From Natrinema salsiterrestre (GTDB taxonomy: Archaea > Halobacteriota > Halobacteria > Halobacteriales > Natrialbaceae): 64,000 nucleotides of DNA. How positions within the stretch are numbered: position 1 is the first letter of the stretch; each line of letters starts with the position of its first letter. The stretch is taken from NCBI RefSeq assembly GCF_029502005.1, contig NZ_JAMQOT010000001.1, forward strand, positions 1-64,000. Direction: 5' to 3'. A program made the translations under genes and the position numbers. Positions 1 to 8,504 of this stretch are shown here, piece by piece. The notes below the pieces were generated by a model. The model saw only the letters and a list, made by a program, of their open reading frames with translations. It did not search any database and was not told where the DNA came from.

Positions 1-175
1 TCTTTAGAGAGATTAAACGTCGTACCTCTTCGTTCTCAAACTGTTTTAGTCACGCAAAACCGTCAACAGCCGAATCGTGGCTCCAAGCCTTCGCCGTCTG
101 GCACAATGCTACAAACTAAACACGACCCCCGCAGTGAGGCGAACCTTCTTACTGGATGCGATACAATATCTACGT

Positions 176-664
176 ATGAATTGCAGGGTCGTCGTCGAAG
201 CTGCCGTGCCGGTATTCGACGTTGAAACGGAAGACGAGGCGATCCGTATCGCCATCTCGAAGACGGGCGAGATGTTGAACCCTGACCTCAATTACGTCGA
301 GATCAACATGGGCGAGCGCACCTCCCCATCGGGAGAGGAGCTCCCCCCCGCGTTCATCGCGGCCGACGAAGCGCTCGTCGCGCTCGAACTGGAGATGACC
401 GTCTTCAACGTCGAGCGCGAGGAACACGCCTCGCGGATCGCACGGAAGGAGATCGGACAGCTCCTCGAGAACATCCCGCTCGAGGTCATCCAGGTCGACG
501 TCCTCGAAGATGAGGATGAGGAGGAGTCGACCGAAACCGACGGCGAGTCGTCCGACAGCGAGCAGTCGGATCAGGGCGGGACGACCAGCGCTTCGGCGGC
601 CGACGAAACTGACGACGCAGAGGACGAAGAGATTCTTCCCGAGTTCGAAGACCTCGTCGAATAA
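176..664 (+). CDS. UPF0212 (DUF555) family protein
   Basis: This is a 162-residue soluble protein of the conserved archaeal UPF0212/DUF555 family, whose function is not established. The conserved part, from the MNCRVVVEAAVPVFDV start to about residue 115, contains two similar halves (VFDVETEDEAIRIAISK and VFNVEREEHASRIARKE), so the fold looks duplicated. The last 45 residues are an acidic D/E/S-rich low-complexity tail typical of haloarchaeal proteins. The frame stays open upstream to 77, but family similarity begins at the ATG at 176, so I chose that start. The next 250 bases hold no gene I recognise. The family call is firm; no function is assigned. Confidence 0.87.
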   Translation: MNCRVVVEAAVPVFDVETEDEAIRIAISKTGEMLNPDLNYVEINMGERTSPSGEELPPAFIAADEALVALELEMTVFNVEREEHASRIARKEIGQLLENIPLEVIQVDVLEDEDEEESTETDGESSDSEQSDQGGTTSASAADETDDAEDEEILPEFEDLVE

Positions 665-917
665 GACACTGCTACCAGTCGAGAAATCTCGTGATCGGAC
701 CGGTCGTTCGATTGCAATCGTTCCGTCCGAAACGTCGAGTAGCCGTGCGAGATCAGACCGCGACGGTACGGTTCCGTCTCAACGAGCGATTATTGCGAGA
801 CAACGATCGGCGAGCCTGCGATCGTGTGACTAATCGGGTCGGCGGCGTTCGATTCGAGCTACCGGCGAACGGTCTCGCCAGTCGGTGATTGGGTGATCTG
901 AGGATGCGACGAGATTC

Positions 918-1154
918 TCAGTCTGCAGTTGCGGCGACTGCTTCCTGCTCCCCTTCCCGCATGTTCGTCGTGATTCCTCCAGCGATCGCAAAAACAGCGG
1001 CCTTGTGGTCGGTTTTCGACTTGTGAATTGATGTCGGCCGGATCCCGAGCGATTCGTATTCATCGAGGTCGATCTGACAATTGTCCCACTCGGCGCACTG
1101 ATTCGATACCTCCGCGAGAAGACCGTGAAGGTGAATGAGCTCCTGCTTCTTCAT
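918..1154 (-). CDS. UPF0058 family protein
   Basis: A 78-residue cytoplasmic protein of the archaeal UPF0058 family. It starts with the characteristic MKKQELIHLHGLL segment, which is probably helical, and ends in an A/E-rich tail. No catalytic motif is visible and the family has no settled function. A second ATG two codons upstream (1160) is possible. The TATA box at 1181-1190 places transcription start near 1160, so the mRNA is leaderless or nearly so with either start. The gene stands alone, and the 290 bases between it and the next gene contain only promoter sequence. Confidence 0.85.
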   Translation of the reverse strand: MKKQELIHLHGLLAEVSNQCAEWDNCQIDLDEYESLGIRPTSIHKSKTDHKAAVFAIAGGITTNMREGEQEAVAATAD

Positions 1155-1180
1155 AACCATCCGGTCCTACCCACTGCAGG

Positions 1181-1190
1181 GTTATATTAT
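1181..1190 (-). promoter_or_regulatory. TATA box for the UPF0058 gene
   Basis: An AT-only decamer (ataatataac on the minus strand) is centred about 25 nt upstream of the ATG at 1160 and 31 nt upstream of the ATG at 1154. That is the expected place for an archaeal TATA box serving a leaderless transcript. Confidence 0.6.
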
Positions 1191-1444
1191 TATCTTGAGT
1201 CGCGTTAACACACAGCCCGTGTTGACCGTTCGGATTGTCACGGAATGAGGGGGTTCGAATGCGGCCCCTACGCGATCGAAATCGAAGGCCACTGTCGGGG
1301 TAGTATCGAATTAGTTGGGGTAATACCCTGTTTCAATCAAGTTTCAGATACGTTGTGTTCGGAGAGTTAAACCGTGACTACTGCCGGAAGGATAGTTGTA
1401 CGGCCGGTGTTATGGCACTTGAGCAACATTATGGCCGCCGCCCC

Positions 1445-1624
1445 CTATCCGAGCTGTTTCAACGTCTGCAGATCGCGATCCGTCCGCATGAACTCGGCCG
1501 TCCGACGGGATGCGTGGCAGTTCGGACAGTGGAACATCTCGGCGGACGCGGGAAGATCGTCCGGGGAATTCTGCCAGTCTTTCGTGCATTCTGGACACAG
1601 CAGTTGGACGGTCGTTCTGTCCAT
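1445..1624 (-). CDS. Small zinc-ribbon-like protein (haloarchaeal, two CPxC knuckles)
   Basis: A 59-residue protein with two cysteine knuckles, CPEC near residue 10 and CPNC near residue 33, spaced as in a zinc ribbon. It probably binds one Zn2+ and may contact nucleic acid or protein partners. It resembles short haloarchaeal zinc-ribbon domains of unknown function. The frame extends to a GTG at 1639, but the TATA-like ttatcaata at 1645-1653 lies 25 nt from the ATG at 1624, so a leaderless start at 1624 is preferred. It precedes the TFB gene on the same strand with its own promoter. Confidence 0.72.
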   Translation of the reverse strand: MDRTTVQLLCPECTKDWQNSPDDLPASAEMFHCPNCHASRRTAEFMRTDRDLQTLKQLG

Positions 1625-1734
1625 GCCATACTCTTTCACATGAGTATTGATAAGCGTTGTCGCAGTTCCACGGACGCAAAAAGACCACCCGCGTCAACGC
1701 GACGCGACAGATGACAGCCGTCGACGCCGCCCGC

Positions 1735-2715
1735 TCAGGCCGGTGCGGCCGTATCCGAGGCCTCGAGCAGCTCCTTGTACCGGTTTCGGATGGTCACTTC
1801 GGAGATGCTGGCGACTTCGCTGACTTCGTTCTGGGTGACCTTCTCGTTGGTCAGGAGCGCGGCGGCGTACACCGCTGCCGCGGCGAGCCCGACCGGCGAC
1901 TTCCCGCTGTGGACGCCCTCCTGACGGGCCGACTCGAGCAGTTCGCGGGCCATGCGCTCGGTCTCGTCGGAGAGGTCGAGGTCGCTGACGAACCGGGGGA
2001 CGTAGTGTTCGGGGTCGGCCGGCTTGACCTCGAGGCCGAGTTCCCGGATGATGTAGCGGTACGTGCGGGTCAGTTCCATCTTCTCGACGCGGGAGACGGC
2101 CGAAATCTCGTCGAGGCTTCGCGGCGTGCCCGCCTGTCGAGCGGCGGCGTACAGCGAGGACGTCGCGACGCCCTCGATGGAGCGGCCCGGCAGCAGGTCC
2201 TCCTCGAGCGCGCGGCGGTAGATGACCGACGCGGTCTCGCGGACGTTCTCGGGGAGGCCGAGCGCGGAGGCCATCCGGTCGATCTCGCCGAGCGCCTGCT
2301 TGAGATTACGCTCCTTGGAGTCGCGGGTGCGGAAGCGCTCGTTCCAGGTTCGCAGGCGCTGCATCTTCTGGCGCTGGCGGCTCGAGAGCGAGCGGCCGTA
2401 GGCGTCCTTGTCCTGCCAACCGATGTTGGTCGAGAGCCCCTGGTCGTGCATCATGTTCGTCGTCGGTGCACCGACGCGGGACTTCTCGTCCTTCTCGGCG
2501 GAGTCGAAGGCGCGCCACTCGGGACCGCGGTCGATCTCGTCTTCCTCGACGACCAGTCCACAGTCCGTACAGACCGTTTCGGCGTGCTCGTCGTCCGAGA
2601 TCAGTCGACCGCCACACTCCGGACAGTGCTCCTGCTCGGAGGATACCGCCGTGCTCTCGTCTTCCGTCTCGGTCTCGTTCTCGTTCGTATATGTTCGGAT
2701 GCTCGTATCTGTCAT
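1735..2715 (-). CDS. tfb: Transcription initiation factor IIB (TFB)
   Basis: TFB bridges TBP-bound promoter DNA and RNA polymerase. This 326-residue protein has the full architecture. An acidic N-terminal extension of about 28 residues is followed by a zinc ribbon (C31, C34, C49, C52), the DRGPEWRAF motif, a B-finger/linker around residues 78-105, and two cyclin folds at about 135-215 and 230-310. Haloarchaea carry several TFB paralogues that support different regulons; which one this is cannot be read from the sequence. An AT-rich double TATA region lies 95-120 bases upstream of the ATG, so the mRNA has a leader, unlike most genes here. The long open frame on the opposite strand is a shadow. 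Confidence 0.95.
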   Translation of the reverse strand: MTDTSIRTYTNENETETEDESTAVSSEQEHCPECGGRLISDDEHAETVCTDCGLVVEEDEIDRGPEWRAFDSAEKDEKSRVGAPTTNMMHDQGLSTNIGWQDKDAYGRSLSSRQRQKMQRLRTWNERFRTRDSKERNLKQALGEIDRMASALGLPENVRETASVIYRRALEEDLLPGRSIEGVATSSLYAAARQAGTPRSLDEISAVSRVEKMELTRTYRYIIRELGLEVKPADPEHYVPRFVSDLDLSDETERMARELLESARQEGVHSGKSPVGLAAAAVYAAALLTNEKVTQNEVSEVASISEVTIRNRYKELLEASDTAAPA

Positions 2716-2802
2716 GGTGTATCGGGTGGGTTACTCGGGGCTCCCGGGTGGGGTAATCCAGAAGAAACCCGGTCGCCTCAGCTAACATAGGGTAAGGCCG
2801 AA

Positions 2803-2836
2803 AGCCATATAAAGGTTTCGCCTACTTTATAAACTA
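2803..2836 (-). promoter_or_regulatory. TFB promoter region with two TATA-like boxes
   Basis: Minus-strand tttatatgg (2806-2814) and tttataaag (around 2826-2834) lie in an AT-rich island upstream of tfb. Either would give a 5' leader of roughly 60-90 nt. This matches a regulated housekeeping factor rather than a leaderless gene. Confidence 0.5.
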
Positions 2837-2931
2837 ACTGGAATTGCTATTATATAGGTTCCGGTTATATATTCATTAATCGTTTACGACTGGACCGGCC
2901 GGACCGACGCCGGTTCGACGAGCCGACGCGA

Positions 2932-3219
2932 TCACTCGACGGTGAAGAGGTGACCGTCCCGCGGGACGTCGAACAGTCCCACTCGAGCACCGGCGTCGAG
3001 CCACGCGTGCCCGTATGAAAACGACGCGAGTGCGTTGACGAGGTCGTCTTGCTCCCGGAAGTGATTGCCGTCCGCCAGATAGGACGCCGCCATCTCGTAG
3101 CAGTCGGCCGCCGCGTCGGCCATCGGGGTTCCCTCCGGCGGTGCGACGGTCGCCGCCTCGAGCGCTTCGGTGAGCAGTTCGCCGTAGCGGTTCGTCTTCT
3201 CCTCGAGCTCGGCGGCCAT
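2932..3219 (-). CDS. DUF357 domain protein
   Basis: A 95-residue soluble helical protein matching the archaeal DUF357 family (MAAELEEKTNRYGELLTEAL near the start, then YEMAASYLADG and FSYGHAWLDAGARVGLF). The family is small and all-helical with no assigned biochemistry. An upstream in-frame ATG at 3273 would add 18 basic residues unlike the family, so 3219 is preferred; a GAGG-like element sits just upstream. The gene lies just upstream of tfb on the same strand, but an AT-rich tract of about 200 bases separates them, so it is probably not in an operon with tfb. Confidence 0.8.
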   Translation of the reverse strand: MAAELEEKTNRYGELLTEALEAATVAPPEGTPMADAAADCYEMAASYLADGNHFREQDDLVNALASFSYGHAWLDAGARVGLFDVPRDGHLFTVE

Positions 3220-3315
3220 GGTCGTTCCTCGTCCCTCGAGTCCGTAAGTGCGTCGTCTCAGCTGATTCGTCATTCAGAGCGTGCACCGGTGGCATGTCGA
3301 TCGGCCGATCGCGCC

Positions 3316-5370
3316 TCAGTCGACGCGTCGGGCGATCGCTGCCGCCGCGAGCAGGGCGACGAGCGCTGCGGTGATACCGAAGCCGGGGACGCTATCGCCC
3401 GATTCCTCGTCCGTCTCGCTATCGTCGTCCTGTTCGTTCATCTCGTTACTGCCGTCTTCACCGTCCATCGAGTCGCCGTCGTCCGTGCTGTCCGTCTCAT
3501 CACCCTCGACCGTGACGCTTGCGGACGCCATGATCGGTCCCCCAGCAGCCGCGTAGGGACCGTCGGACGAACCCTCGCTCTCGAGGAAGTCGTACGTCTC
3601 ATCGGCGTCGGTATCCTGGTGCGCCATCGCGAAGACGTCGTCGTCGGACGTCAGCGGGTCGTCAAGCGTGATCTCGACGTCCTCGTGCGTGCCGGGTCCG
3701 AGGTAGGCGCTCGTGCCGCGAACGCTGTCGAAGACTGCGCCGTCGGCGAGCGTGCTGTCGTGAACCGTCACGAACCCGCCGTCGTGGAGCGTCACCGATT
3801 CGACGGTGATCGTCTCGCCGCCCTCCTGATCCATCGCATCGACCGTCGCCGGAACGGTCAGTTTGGCCGTGTCCACGACGGCGTCACCGTTCGCGGTGTA
3901 CGGTCCGTCGTCTTCGCCCTCGCTGGCGGCGAAGTCGTACGCCTCGTTGTCGTTCGTATCCTGATGCGCCATCGGCACGACCGTCTGGCTGCCCGTCAGG
4001 CGCTCGTCGAACGTGATCTCGACGTCCTCGTGCGTGCCGGCCTCGAGGTACTCGCTCGTGCCGACGACGCTCCCGAAGACGTCTCCCTCGAAGAGGCTGG
4101 CGTCGTGAACCGTCACAAAGCCGCCCTCGGAGAGGTCGACTCGATCGATCGTCATCGTCGTGCCGTCCGACGACTGCGCCGAGGCGGACACGGCGGCCGA
4201 AACCGTCACGTCGCCGTCGTCCATCACGATGTCGCCGTCAGTCGTGTACGGGCCGTCCTCCTCGCCCTCGCTGGCGGGGAAGTCGTACTTGTTGTTGTCG
4301 TTCGTGTCCCGATGTGCCATTCCGAACAGCGCGTCGTCCTCCTCGAGTTCGTCGTCGAGGCGGATCACGACGTCGCGGTGCAGTCCAGCCTCGAGGTACT
4401 CGCTCGTGCCGCGGATGCTCTCGAAGACCGCGCCGTCCGCGATGCTACTGTCGTGCATCGTCACGAAGCCGCCCTCGGGGACGAAGACCTCGTCCACGAC
4501 CACGGAGCTGCCGCCGGAGGATTGGTTCTCGAAGGAGACGGTCGCGTCGTCGCTCACCGTCACGTCAGTCGGGGCCATCACCGGGTCGCCGTTGGCGTTC
4601 GCGTACGGCCCGTCGTCGGCTCCCTCGCTCGTCGCAAAGTCGTACGCCTCGTTGCCGTTCGAATCGCGGTGTGCCATCGGGTACACCGTCTCGTCGCCCT
4701 CGAGGGGCTCGTCGAGGCTCACGCGGACGTTCTCGTGCACGCCGGCCTCGAGGTACTCGCTGGTGCCGCGGATGCTCTCGAAGACCGCGCCGTCCGCGAT
4801 CGAACTGTCGTGGACCGTCACGAAGCCGCCCCCCGCGAGTTCGACGCGATCGACGACGACGCTGTCGCCGGTCGTCGGCTGTTCGGTCATCTCGAGGTCG
4901 GCCGAGACGGTCACCTCGGCGTCCGCCATCACGATGTCACCGTCGACGGTGTAGGGGCCGTCCGCCTCGCCGTTGCTCGAGACGAACGAGTACACTCGGT
5001 CGTCGTCGGAGTCGGTGTGTGCCATTGCGAACAGCGTGTCGTCCTCCGAGATCGGTTTCTCGAGGTCGACGGTGATGTTCTCGTGCGTGCCGGCCTCGAG
5101 ATACGCGCTCGAGCCGACGACGCTGCCGAGCGTCTCACCGTCACCCAGCGAGCTGTCGTGAATCGTCACGAAGCCGCCCTCGGGGAGCGTCACTTCGTCG
5201 ACGACGATGGTCGATCCGCCCGACGTCTGTGCGTCGAAGGTCACTGCCGCCTGGTCGTCCTGTGCTATCGCAGCCGACGCATCCGTCGCGCCGGCTGCAC
5301 CCGCCGTCCCGGCCAGCATCGCGCTGACCAAAACGACGGCTCCCATCAGTACTGCGCTGTATTGGCGCAT
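3316..5370 (-). CDS. Secreted surface protein: five DUF7282-like repeats, PGF-CTERM anchor
   Basis: A 684-residue exported protein with an N-terminal signal peptide ending near AGAAGA. Five tandem repeats of about 115-120 residues follow. Each repeat carries the same landmarks: GGFVT(I/V/M)HDSS, (S/T)xYLEAGTHE, an F/Y-x-MAHxD segment, and Y-F...SEG..DGPY. A D/E/S/N-rich stalk leads to VPGFG plus a hydrophobic helix and basic end, the PGF-CTERM signal processed by archaeosortase. The repeats are beta-rich and unassigned. The frame extends to a GTG at 5379, but the TATA box at 5391-5399 lies 25 nt from the ATG at 5370, giving a leaderless start there. Likely a cell-surface binding or structural protein. 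Confidence 0.85.
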   Translation of the reverse strand: MRQYSAVLMGAVVLVSAMLAGTAGAAGATDASAAIAQDDQAAVTFDAQTSGGSTIVVDEVTLPEGGFVTIHDSSLGDGETLGSVVGSSAYLEAGTHENITVDLEKPISEDDTLFAMAHTDSDDDRVYSFVSSNGEADGPYTVDGDIVMADAEVTVSADLEMTEQPTTGDSVVVDRVELAGGGFVTVHDSSIADGAVFESIRGTSEYLEAGVHENVRVSLDEPLEGDETVYPMAHRDSNGNEAYDFATSEGADDGPYANANGDPVMAPTDVTVSDDATVSFENQSSGGSSVVVDEVFVPEGGFVTMHDSSIADGAVFESIRGTSEYLEAGLHRDVVIRLDDELEEDDALFGMAHRDTNDNNKYDFPASEGEEDGPYTTDGDIVMDDGDVTVSAAVSASAQSSDGTTMTIDRVDLSEGGFVTVHDASLFEGDVFGSVVGTSEYLEAGTHEDVEITFDERLTGSQTVVPMAHQDTNDNEAYDFAASEGEDDGPYTANGDAVVDTAKLTVPATVDAMDQEGGETITVESVTLHDGGFVTVHDSTLADGAVFDSVRGTSAYLGPGTHEDVEITLDDPLTSDDDVFAMAHQDTDADETYDFLESEGSSDGPYAAAGGPIMASASVTVEGDETDSTDDGDSMDGEDGSNEMNEQDDDSETDEESGDSVPGFGITAALVALLAAAAIARRVD

Positions 5371-5390
5371 GACCCACACTGCCCGGAGTA

Positions 5391-5399
5391 CTTAAAAAA
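5391..5399 (-). promoter_or_regulatory. TATA box for the DUF7282-repeat gene
   Basis: Minus-strand ttttttaag centred 25 nt upstream of the ATG at 5370 predicts a leaderless mRNA. The rest of the 5400-5648 gap shows nothing I recognise. Confidence 0.6.
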
Positions 5400-5648
5400 G
5401 GATTTTCCGAACTCGGACCGCACTCCCGTGGGACTCCGACCGGACTCGGACCCAAATTCGACCCGAAACGTCCGTTCGGAGTCGACTATCTCCCGCAAAA
5501 CACATCAGCGCGAGACATCGGCGCAGGATAACCCTGTGCGGTCACTATTGTCGTAGCCGTCGGTGAGAGCACGAACCGGCACCGAACCGTCGGTATCGGA
5601 TTCCGAACTATCGCGGAGAAGGGACCCAGCAGGAAGACGCGAGCGCCC

Positions 5649-5960
5649 TCAGTCGAGGGTGATCCACAGCAGAAAGCTCAGGCCGACCGTCTGCGCGACG
5701 TTGATCGCCATCTGAGTCTGCCAGACGATCATCGGCACCAGCGACTCGTTGTGCCACCACGCCGAGAGGTCCGGATCGATCAGGTAGTAGTAGAGAACGA
5801 GCGCGTTCTCGAGCAACAGAAACGCCGCGAAGACGAGGAGGCCGAGCGTGTGCTTCGATTTGAACGTCAGGTAGTTGCGGCCCCAAATGTAGCCCAACCC
5901 CACCAGTAGCGCGACGTTGAGGGCAGTGGCGATCTTCGCGGCGGCGATCCAGAGGCTCAT
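5649..5960 (-). CDS. Small membrane protein, DUF7521-like, partner of the upstream winged-helix gene
   Basis: A 103-residue integral membrane protein with three predicted helices (about residues 5-25, 35-58 and 75-100) and no catalytic motif. It follows a winged-helix gene by 55 bases on the same strand, an arrangement repeated in many haloarchaeal genomes, which suggests a sensor/regulator or regulated-membrane-protein pair. The frame extends to a TTG at 5978, but a perfect GGAGG (5966-5970) sits five bases before the ATG at 5960. This is one of the few clear Shine-Dalgarno sites in the window and fixes the start, as expected for the second gene of a transcript. Confidence 0.75.
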   Translation of the reverse strand: MSLWIAAAKIATALNVALLVGLGYIWGRNYLTFKSKHTLGLLVFAAFLLLENALVLYYYLIDPDLSAWWHNESLVPMIVWQTQMAINVAQTVGLSFLLWITLD

Positions 5961-6015
5961 CTGTTCCTCCGTTGGCAACCATATGCGATATACTCTTTCC
6001 CAAATTCGTCCATAC

Positions 6016-6291
6016 TTACTCCACCTGCTCGATTATCTGCTCGACTGTGTCCCAATGACGGCGCGTGCGATCCGTCGGCAGGTAAATCGCACCGTAATCG
6101 TCGCCGCTTTTCGTCACGATGTCGTTCTCGAGGAGCACGTCGAGATGGTGACGGATCGTCTTGTAATCGAGCTCGAGCGCCTCCGCGAGTTGGTTGGCGT
6201 TTCGCGGTTGCTCGTCGAGCGCGTTGAGGATGCGGACGCGGTTCGTGCCGCCGCGAGTGCCGGTCAGCACGTACCACAGTGCCGCCTCCAT
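6016..6291 (-). CDS. Winged helix-turn-helix transcription regulator (ArsR-like)
   Basis: A 91-residue DNA-binding protein. Residues 12-65 form an ArsR-type winged helix, with recognition-helix region NANQLAEALELDYKTIRHHLDVL and a wing at IVTKSGDDYGAIY. No metal-binding cysteines are present, so the ligand is unknown. The frame extends to a TTG at 6303, but the TATA box at about 6315-6324 fits the ATG at 6291. It is cotranscribed with the three-helix membrane protein downstream and probably acts with it. Confidence 0.85.
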   Translation of the reverse strand: MEAALWYVLTGTRGGTNRVRILNALDEQPRNANQLAEALELDYKTIRHHLDVLLENDIVTKSGDDYGAIYLPTDRTRRHWDTVEQIIEQVE

Positions 6292-6314
6292 TACCCGGGG
6301 CAACTCACTCGACT

Positions 6315-6324
6315 GTCTTAAATG
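6315..6324 (-). promoter_or_regulatory. TATA box for the winged-helix/membrane-protein operon
   Basis: Minus-strand sequence containing atttaaga lies about 28 nt upstream of the ATG at 6291, supporting that start rather than the TTG at 6303. Confidence 0.5.
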
Positions 6325-6574
6325 ATCACGTATGAGGAATCATAACCGCAATCGACGGACGGAACGCTTTTCATCTGGTCCAGAGCCAGCTGGATCGGTG
6401 CCACTGACCGCGGGTCCCGACGTGTCATTGAGAACTGCCACGTACTCGAGTCGGAGATATCCCGTTCGAGTGGATCGCCACTGCTGTCCGCTCGAGTGAG
6501 CCCTCTCTATCGGACAGAACGGAGAGCAGGGCCGTCGTCGCAACAGGGAGGGCTTGCTGAGAGCGCAAGGGGTT

Positions 6575-6591
6575 TAGGGTACTCTACCCTA
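6575..6591. promoter_or_regulatory. Perfect inverted repeat over the grx-trxB start region
   Basis: tagggta-ctc-taccc ta: two 7-base arms with a 3-base spacer, perfectly symmetric, ending 9 bases before the ATG at 6601. For a leaderless transcript this covers the TATA-to-start interval, so a bound dimeric regulator would block initiation. The bound factor is unknown. Confidence 0.5.
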
Positions 6592-6600
6592 CCCCGATAC

Positions 6601-7926
6601 ATGACCGATCAGCCACGCGTCGAGATATATACCAAAACGGACTGCCCCTATTGTGAGAAGGCCAAGGACCTCTTCGACAGCAAGGGAATCGAGTACGAAA
6701 CGTACAACGTCACCGGCGACGACGACCTCTTCGAGGAGATGGTCGAGCGCGCGGACGGCCGTCAGACCGCCCCCGAAGTGTTCATCGACGACGAACTGAT
6801 CGGCGGCTGGGACGATACCAGCGCACTGAACGAAACGGGCGAACTCGACGAGAAGCTCGGGATCGCAACCGAGGATACCGACGAAATCCTCGAACACCGG
6901 AAACTCATCATCGCCGGCACCGGGATCGCCGGCCTGACGGCCGCGATCTACGCCGGCCGCTCGAACAACGAGCCGCTGGTCATCGAGGGCGACGAGCCCG
7001 GCGGCCAGCTCACCCTGACCACCGACGTCGCCAACTACCCCGGTTTCCCCGAAGGGATCGGTGGCCCGGAGCTAGTCAACAACATGAAAGAGCAGGCCAC
7101 ACAGTTCGGGGCCGAACTCAGAAACGGGATCATCGAGTCCGTCGACGACTCGAGCCGTCCGTTCCGCGTCGAACTCACGAACGGCGACGTCTACACCGCC
7201 GACGCCGTCATCGCCGCCTCGGGTGCCAGCGCCCGAACCCTCGGCATCCCCGGCGAGGACGAGCTCATGGGCTACGGGCTCTCGACCTGTGCGACCTGTG
7301 ACGGCGCGTTCTTCCGCGGCGAGGACATGCTGGTCGTCGGCGGCGGTGACGCCGCCATGGAAGAAGCCACCTTCCTCACGAAGTTCGCCGACACCGTCTA
7401 CATCGCCCACCGCCGCGAGGAGTTCCGCGCGGAGGACTACTGGGTCGACCGCGTCCAGGAGAAGGTCGACGACGGCGAGATCGAGATCATGAAGAACACC
7501 GAACTGATCGAGATCCACGGCTCCCAGGAGGAAGGCGTCGACCACGTCACCCTCGTCGAAAACGAGCAGGGCCACCCCACCGACCGCCTCGACGACCCCG
7601 AAACCGAGGAGTTCGACTTCGACGTCGGGGCCGTCTTCTTCGCGATCGGCCACACCCCGAACACCGATTACCTCGAGGACACCGGCGTCGAAACGGACGA
7701 CGAGGGCTACCTCCGGACCAAAGGCGGCGACGGCGGCGACCAGACCGAAACCGACGTGCCCGGCATCTTCGGCGCCGGCGACGTCGTCGACTACCACTAC
7801 CAGCAGGCCGTGACCGCCGCCGGAATGGGCTCGAAGGCCGCACTGGACGCCGACGAGTACCTCGAGGACCTCGAGCGAGCCGACTCGAGTGCGGAGGAAG
7901 CGGAGCCGGCGGCGGCGGACGACTGA
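6601..7926 (+). CDS. trxB: Glutaredoxin-thioredoxin reductase fusion (FAD-dependent oxidoreductase)
   Basis: A 441-residue fusion. Residues 1-85 are a glutaredoxin domain with a dithiol CPYC centre (C15, C18) and the TAPEVFIDDELIGG substrate-binding segment. Residues 100-425 are a low-molecular-weight thioredoxin reductase: FAD loop GTGIAG (about 106-111), redox CATC (C230, C233), NADPH loop GGGDAAMEEA (about 247), an HRR segment that would contact the NADPH 2'-phosphate, and a C-terminal FAD motif GAGDV. It presumably moves electrons from NADPH through the CATC disulfide to the fused CPYC. The frame opens at 6496, but similarity and the promoter region point to 6601. The A/E-rich C-terminus is the part copied at 11369-11401. 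Confidence 0.9.
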   Translation: MTDQPRVEIYTKTDCPYCEKAKDLFDSKGIEYETYNVTGDDDLFEEMVERADGRQTAPEVFIDDELIGGWDDTSALNETGELDEKLGIATEDTDEILEHRKLIIAGTGIAGLTAAIYAGRSNNEPLVIEGDEPGGQLTLTTDVANYPGFPEGIGGPELVNNMKEQATQFGAELRNGIIESVDDSSRPFRVELTNGDVYTADAVIAASGASARTLGIPGEDELMGYGLSTCATCDGAFFRGEDMLVVGGGDAAMEEATFLTKFADTVYIAHRREEFRAEDYWVDRVQEKVDDGEIEIMKNTELIEIHGSQEEGVDHVTLVENEQGHPTDRLDDPETEEFDFDVGAVFFAIGHTPNTDYLEDTGVETDDEGYLRTKGGDGGDQTETDVPGIFGAGDVVDYHYQQAVTAAGMGSKAALDADEYLEDLERADSSAEEAEPAAADD

Positions 7927-8451
7927 CGACGATCGCGACAGCAGACGAGAGCCGGCTTCGCGAGCGTATCCGATAGTTGCGTCTCGTCGTGAGACCTCGT
8001 TTTCCGGACGTCGATCGTGATTCAACGTCTCTCCAGTACAGCGCGTGTCACCAGCGATTTCGCTGTGGAATCGAGCGGTGATTCGGTACTCCGGAGTAGA
8101 CGATTGCACCGGTGTCTATATCGTGAGTAACCAGCTGGTCGAGAGCACTACCTAGTACAGCCGAGAATAGGCGCGCGCTCGAGGAGCGATATGACGATCC
8201 AGACGAGAGGTCGGTGGGTATCGTCGGTTGGTTGCGACCCACGACTGGAGTTCAGCATTGGCAGGCTGCTTGATCTTGCAGGGCCATGTTATGGTGTACA
8301 GCGTATTTCAAAACAAGGTACTTTTTCGATTCTATCGAACGCTAAGTCTCACATTCTTCGTTTCGCCCGTCAAGTACGGCAGATATCCACTTCATCCCGT
8401 TCATCCTAACTCGGTCGCCGATACGACGCCGTCGCTGGGTGGTGTAGCGTC
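7927..8451. repeat. Duplicated intergenic segment, copy A
   Basis: About 525 bases between convergent trxB and S-layer gene 1 contain no credible ORF. They align along their length with 11403-11971: shared blocks include cgatcgtgattcaacg, tagttgcgtctc(g/a)tcgtg, gtacggcag and ctcggtcgccgatacg. Copy B has about 38 extra bases near 11903-11940. Retained similarity without coding capacity suggests either a young duplication or a conserved untranslated or ncRNA role. Confidence 0.6.
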
Positions 8452-8492
8452 CAATAAAAGAAATCGCGGAATTTAGGGCCGGCGTGAGCCGG
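8452..8492 (-). terminator. Hairpin-T terminator of S-layer gene 1
   Basis: Just past the stop codon on the minus strand, a perfect 5-bp hairpin with a 4-base loop (ccggc-tcac-gccgg, 8479-8492) is followed 15-20 bases later by tttcttttattgg. The same hairpin and T-rich tract are conserved downstream of the second S-layer gene. Confidence 0.6.
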
Positions 8493-8504
8493 TAGTGCTA
8501 CAGC

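Noticed and set aside
1245-1275. tRNA-like T-arm (ggttcgaat flanked by G and C runs)
   Set aside because: No matching acceptor, D or anticodon arm could be built around it, so it is likely a chance G+C-rich match.
3049-5556. 835-codon plus-strand open frame opposite the DUF7282-repeat gene
   Set aside because: It lies antisense to a gene with clear signal peptide, five repeats and PGF-CTERM; its protein is R/V/H-rich and lacks any domain.
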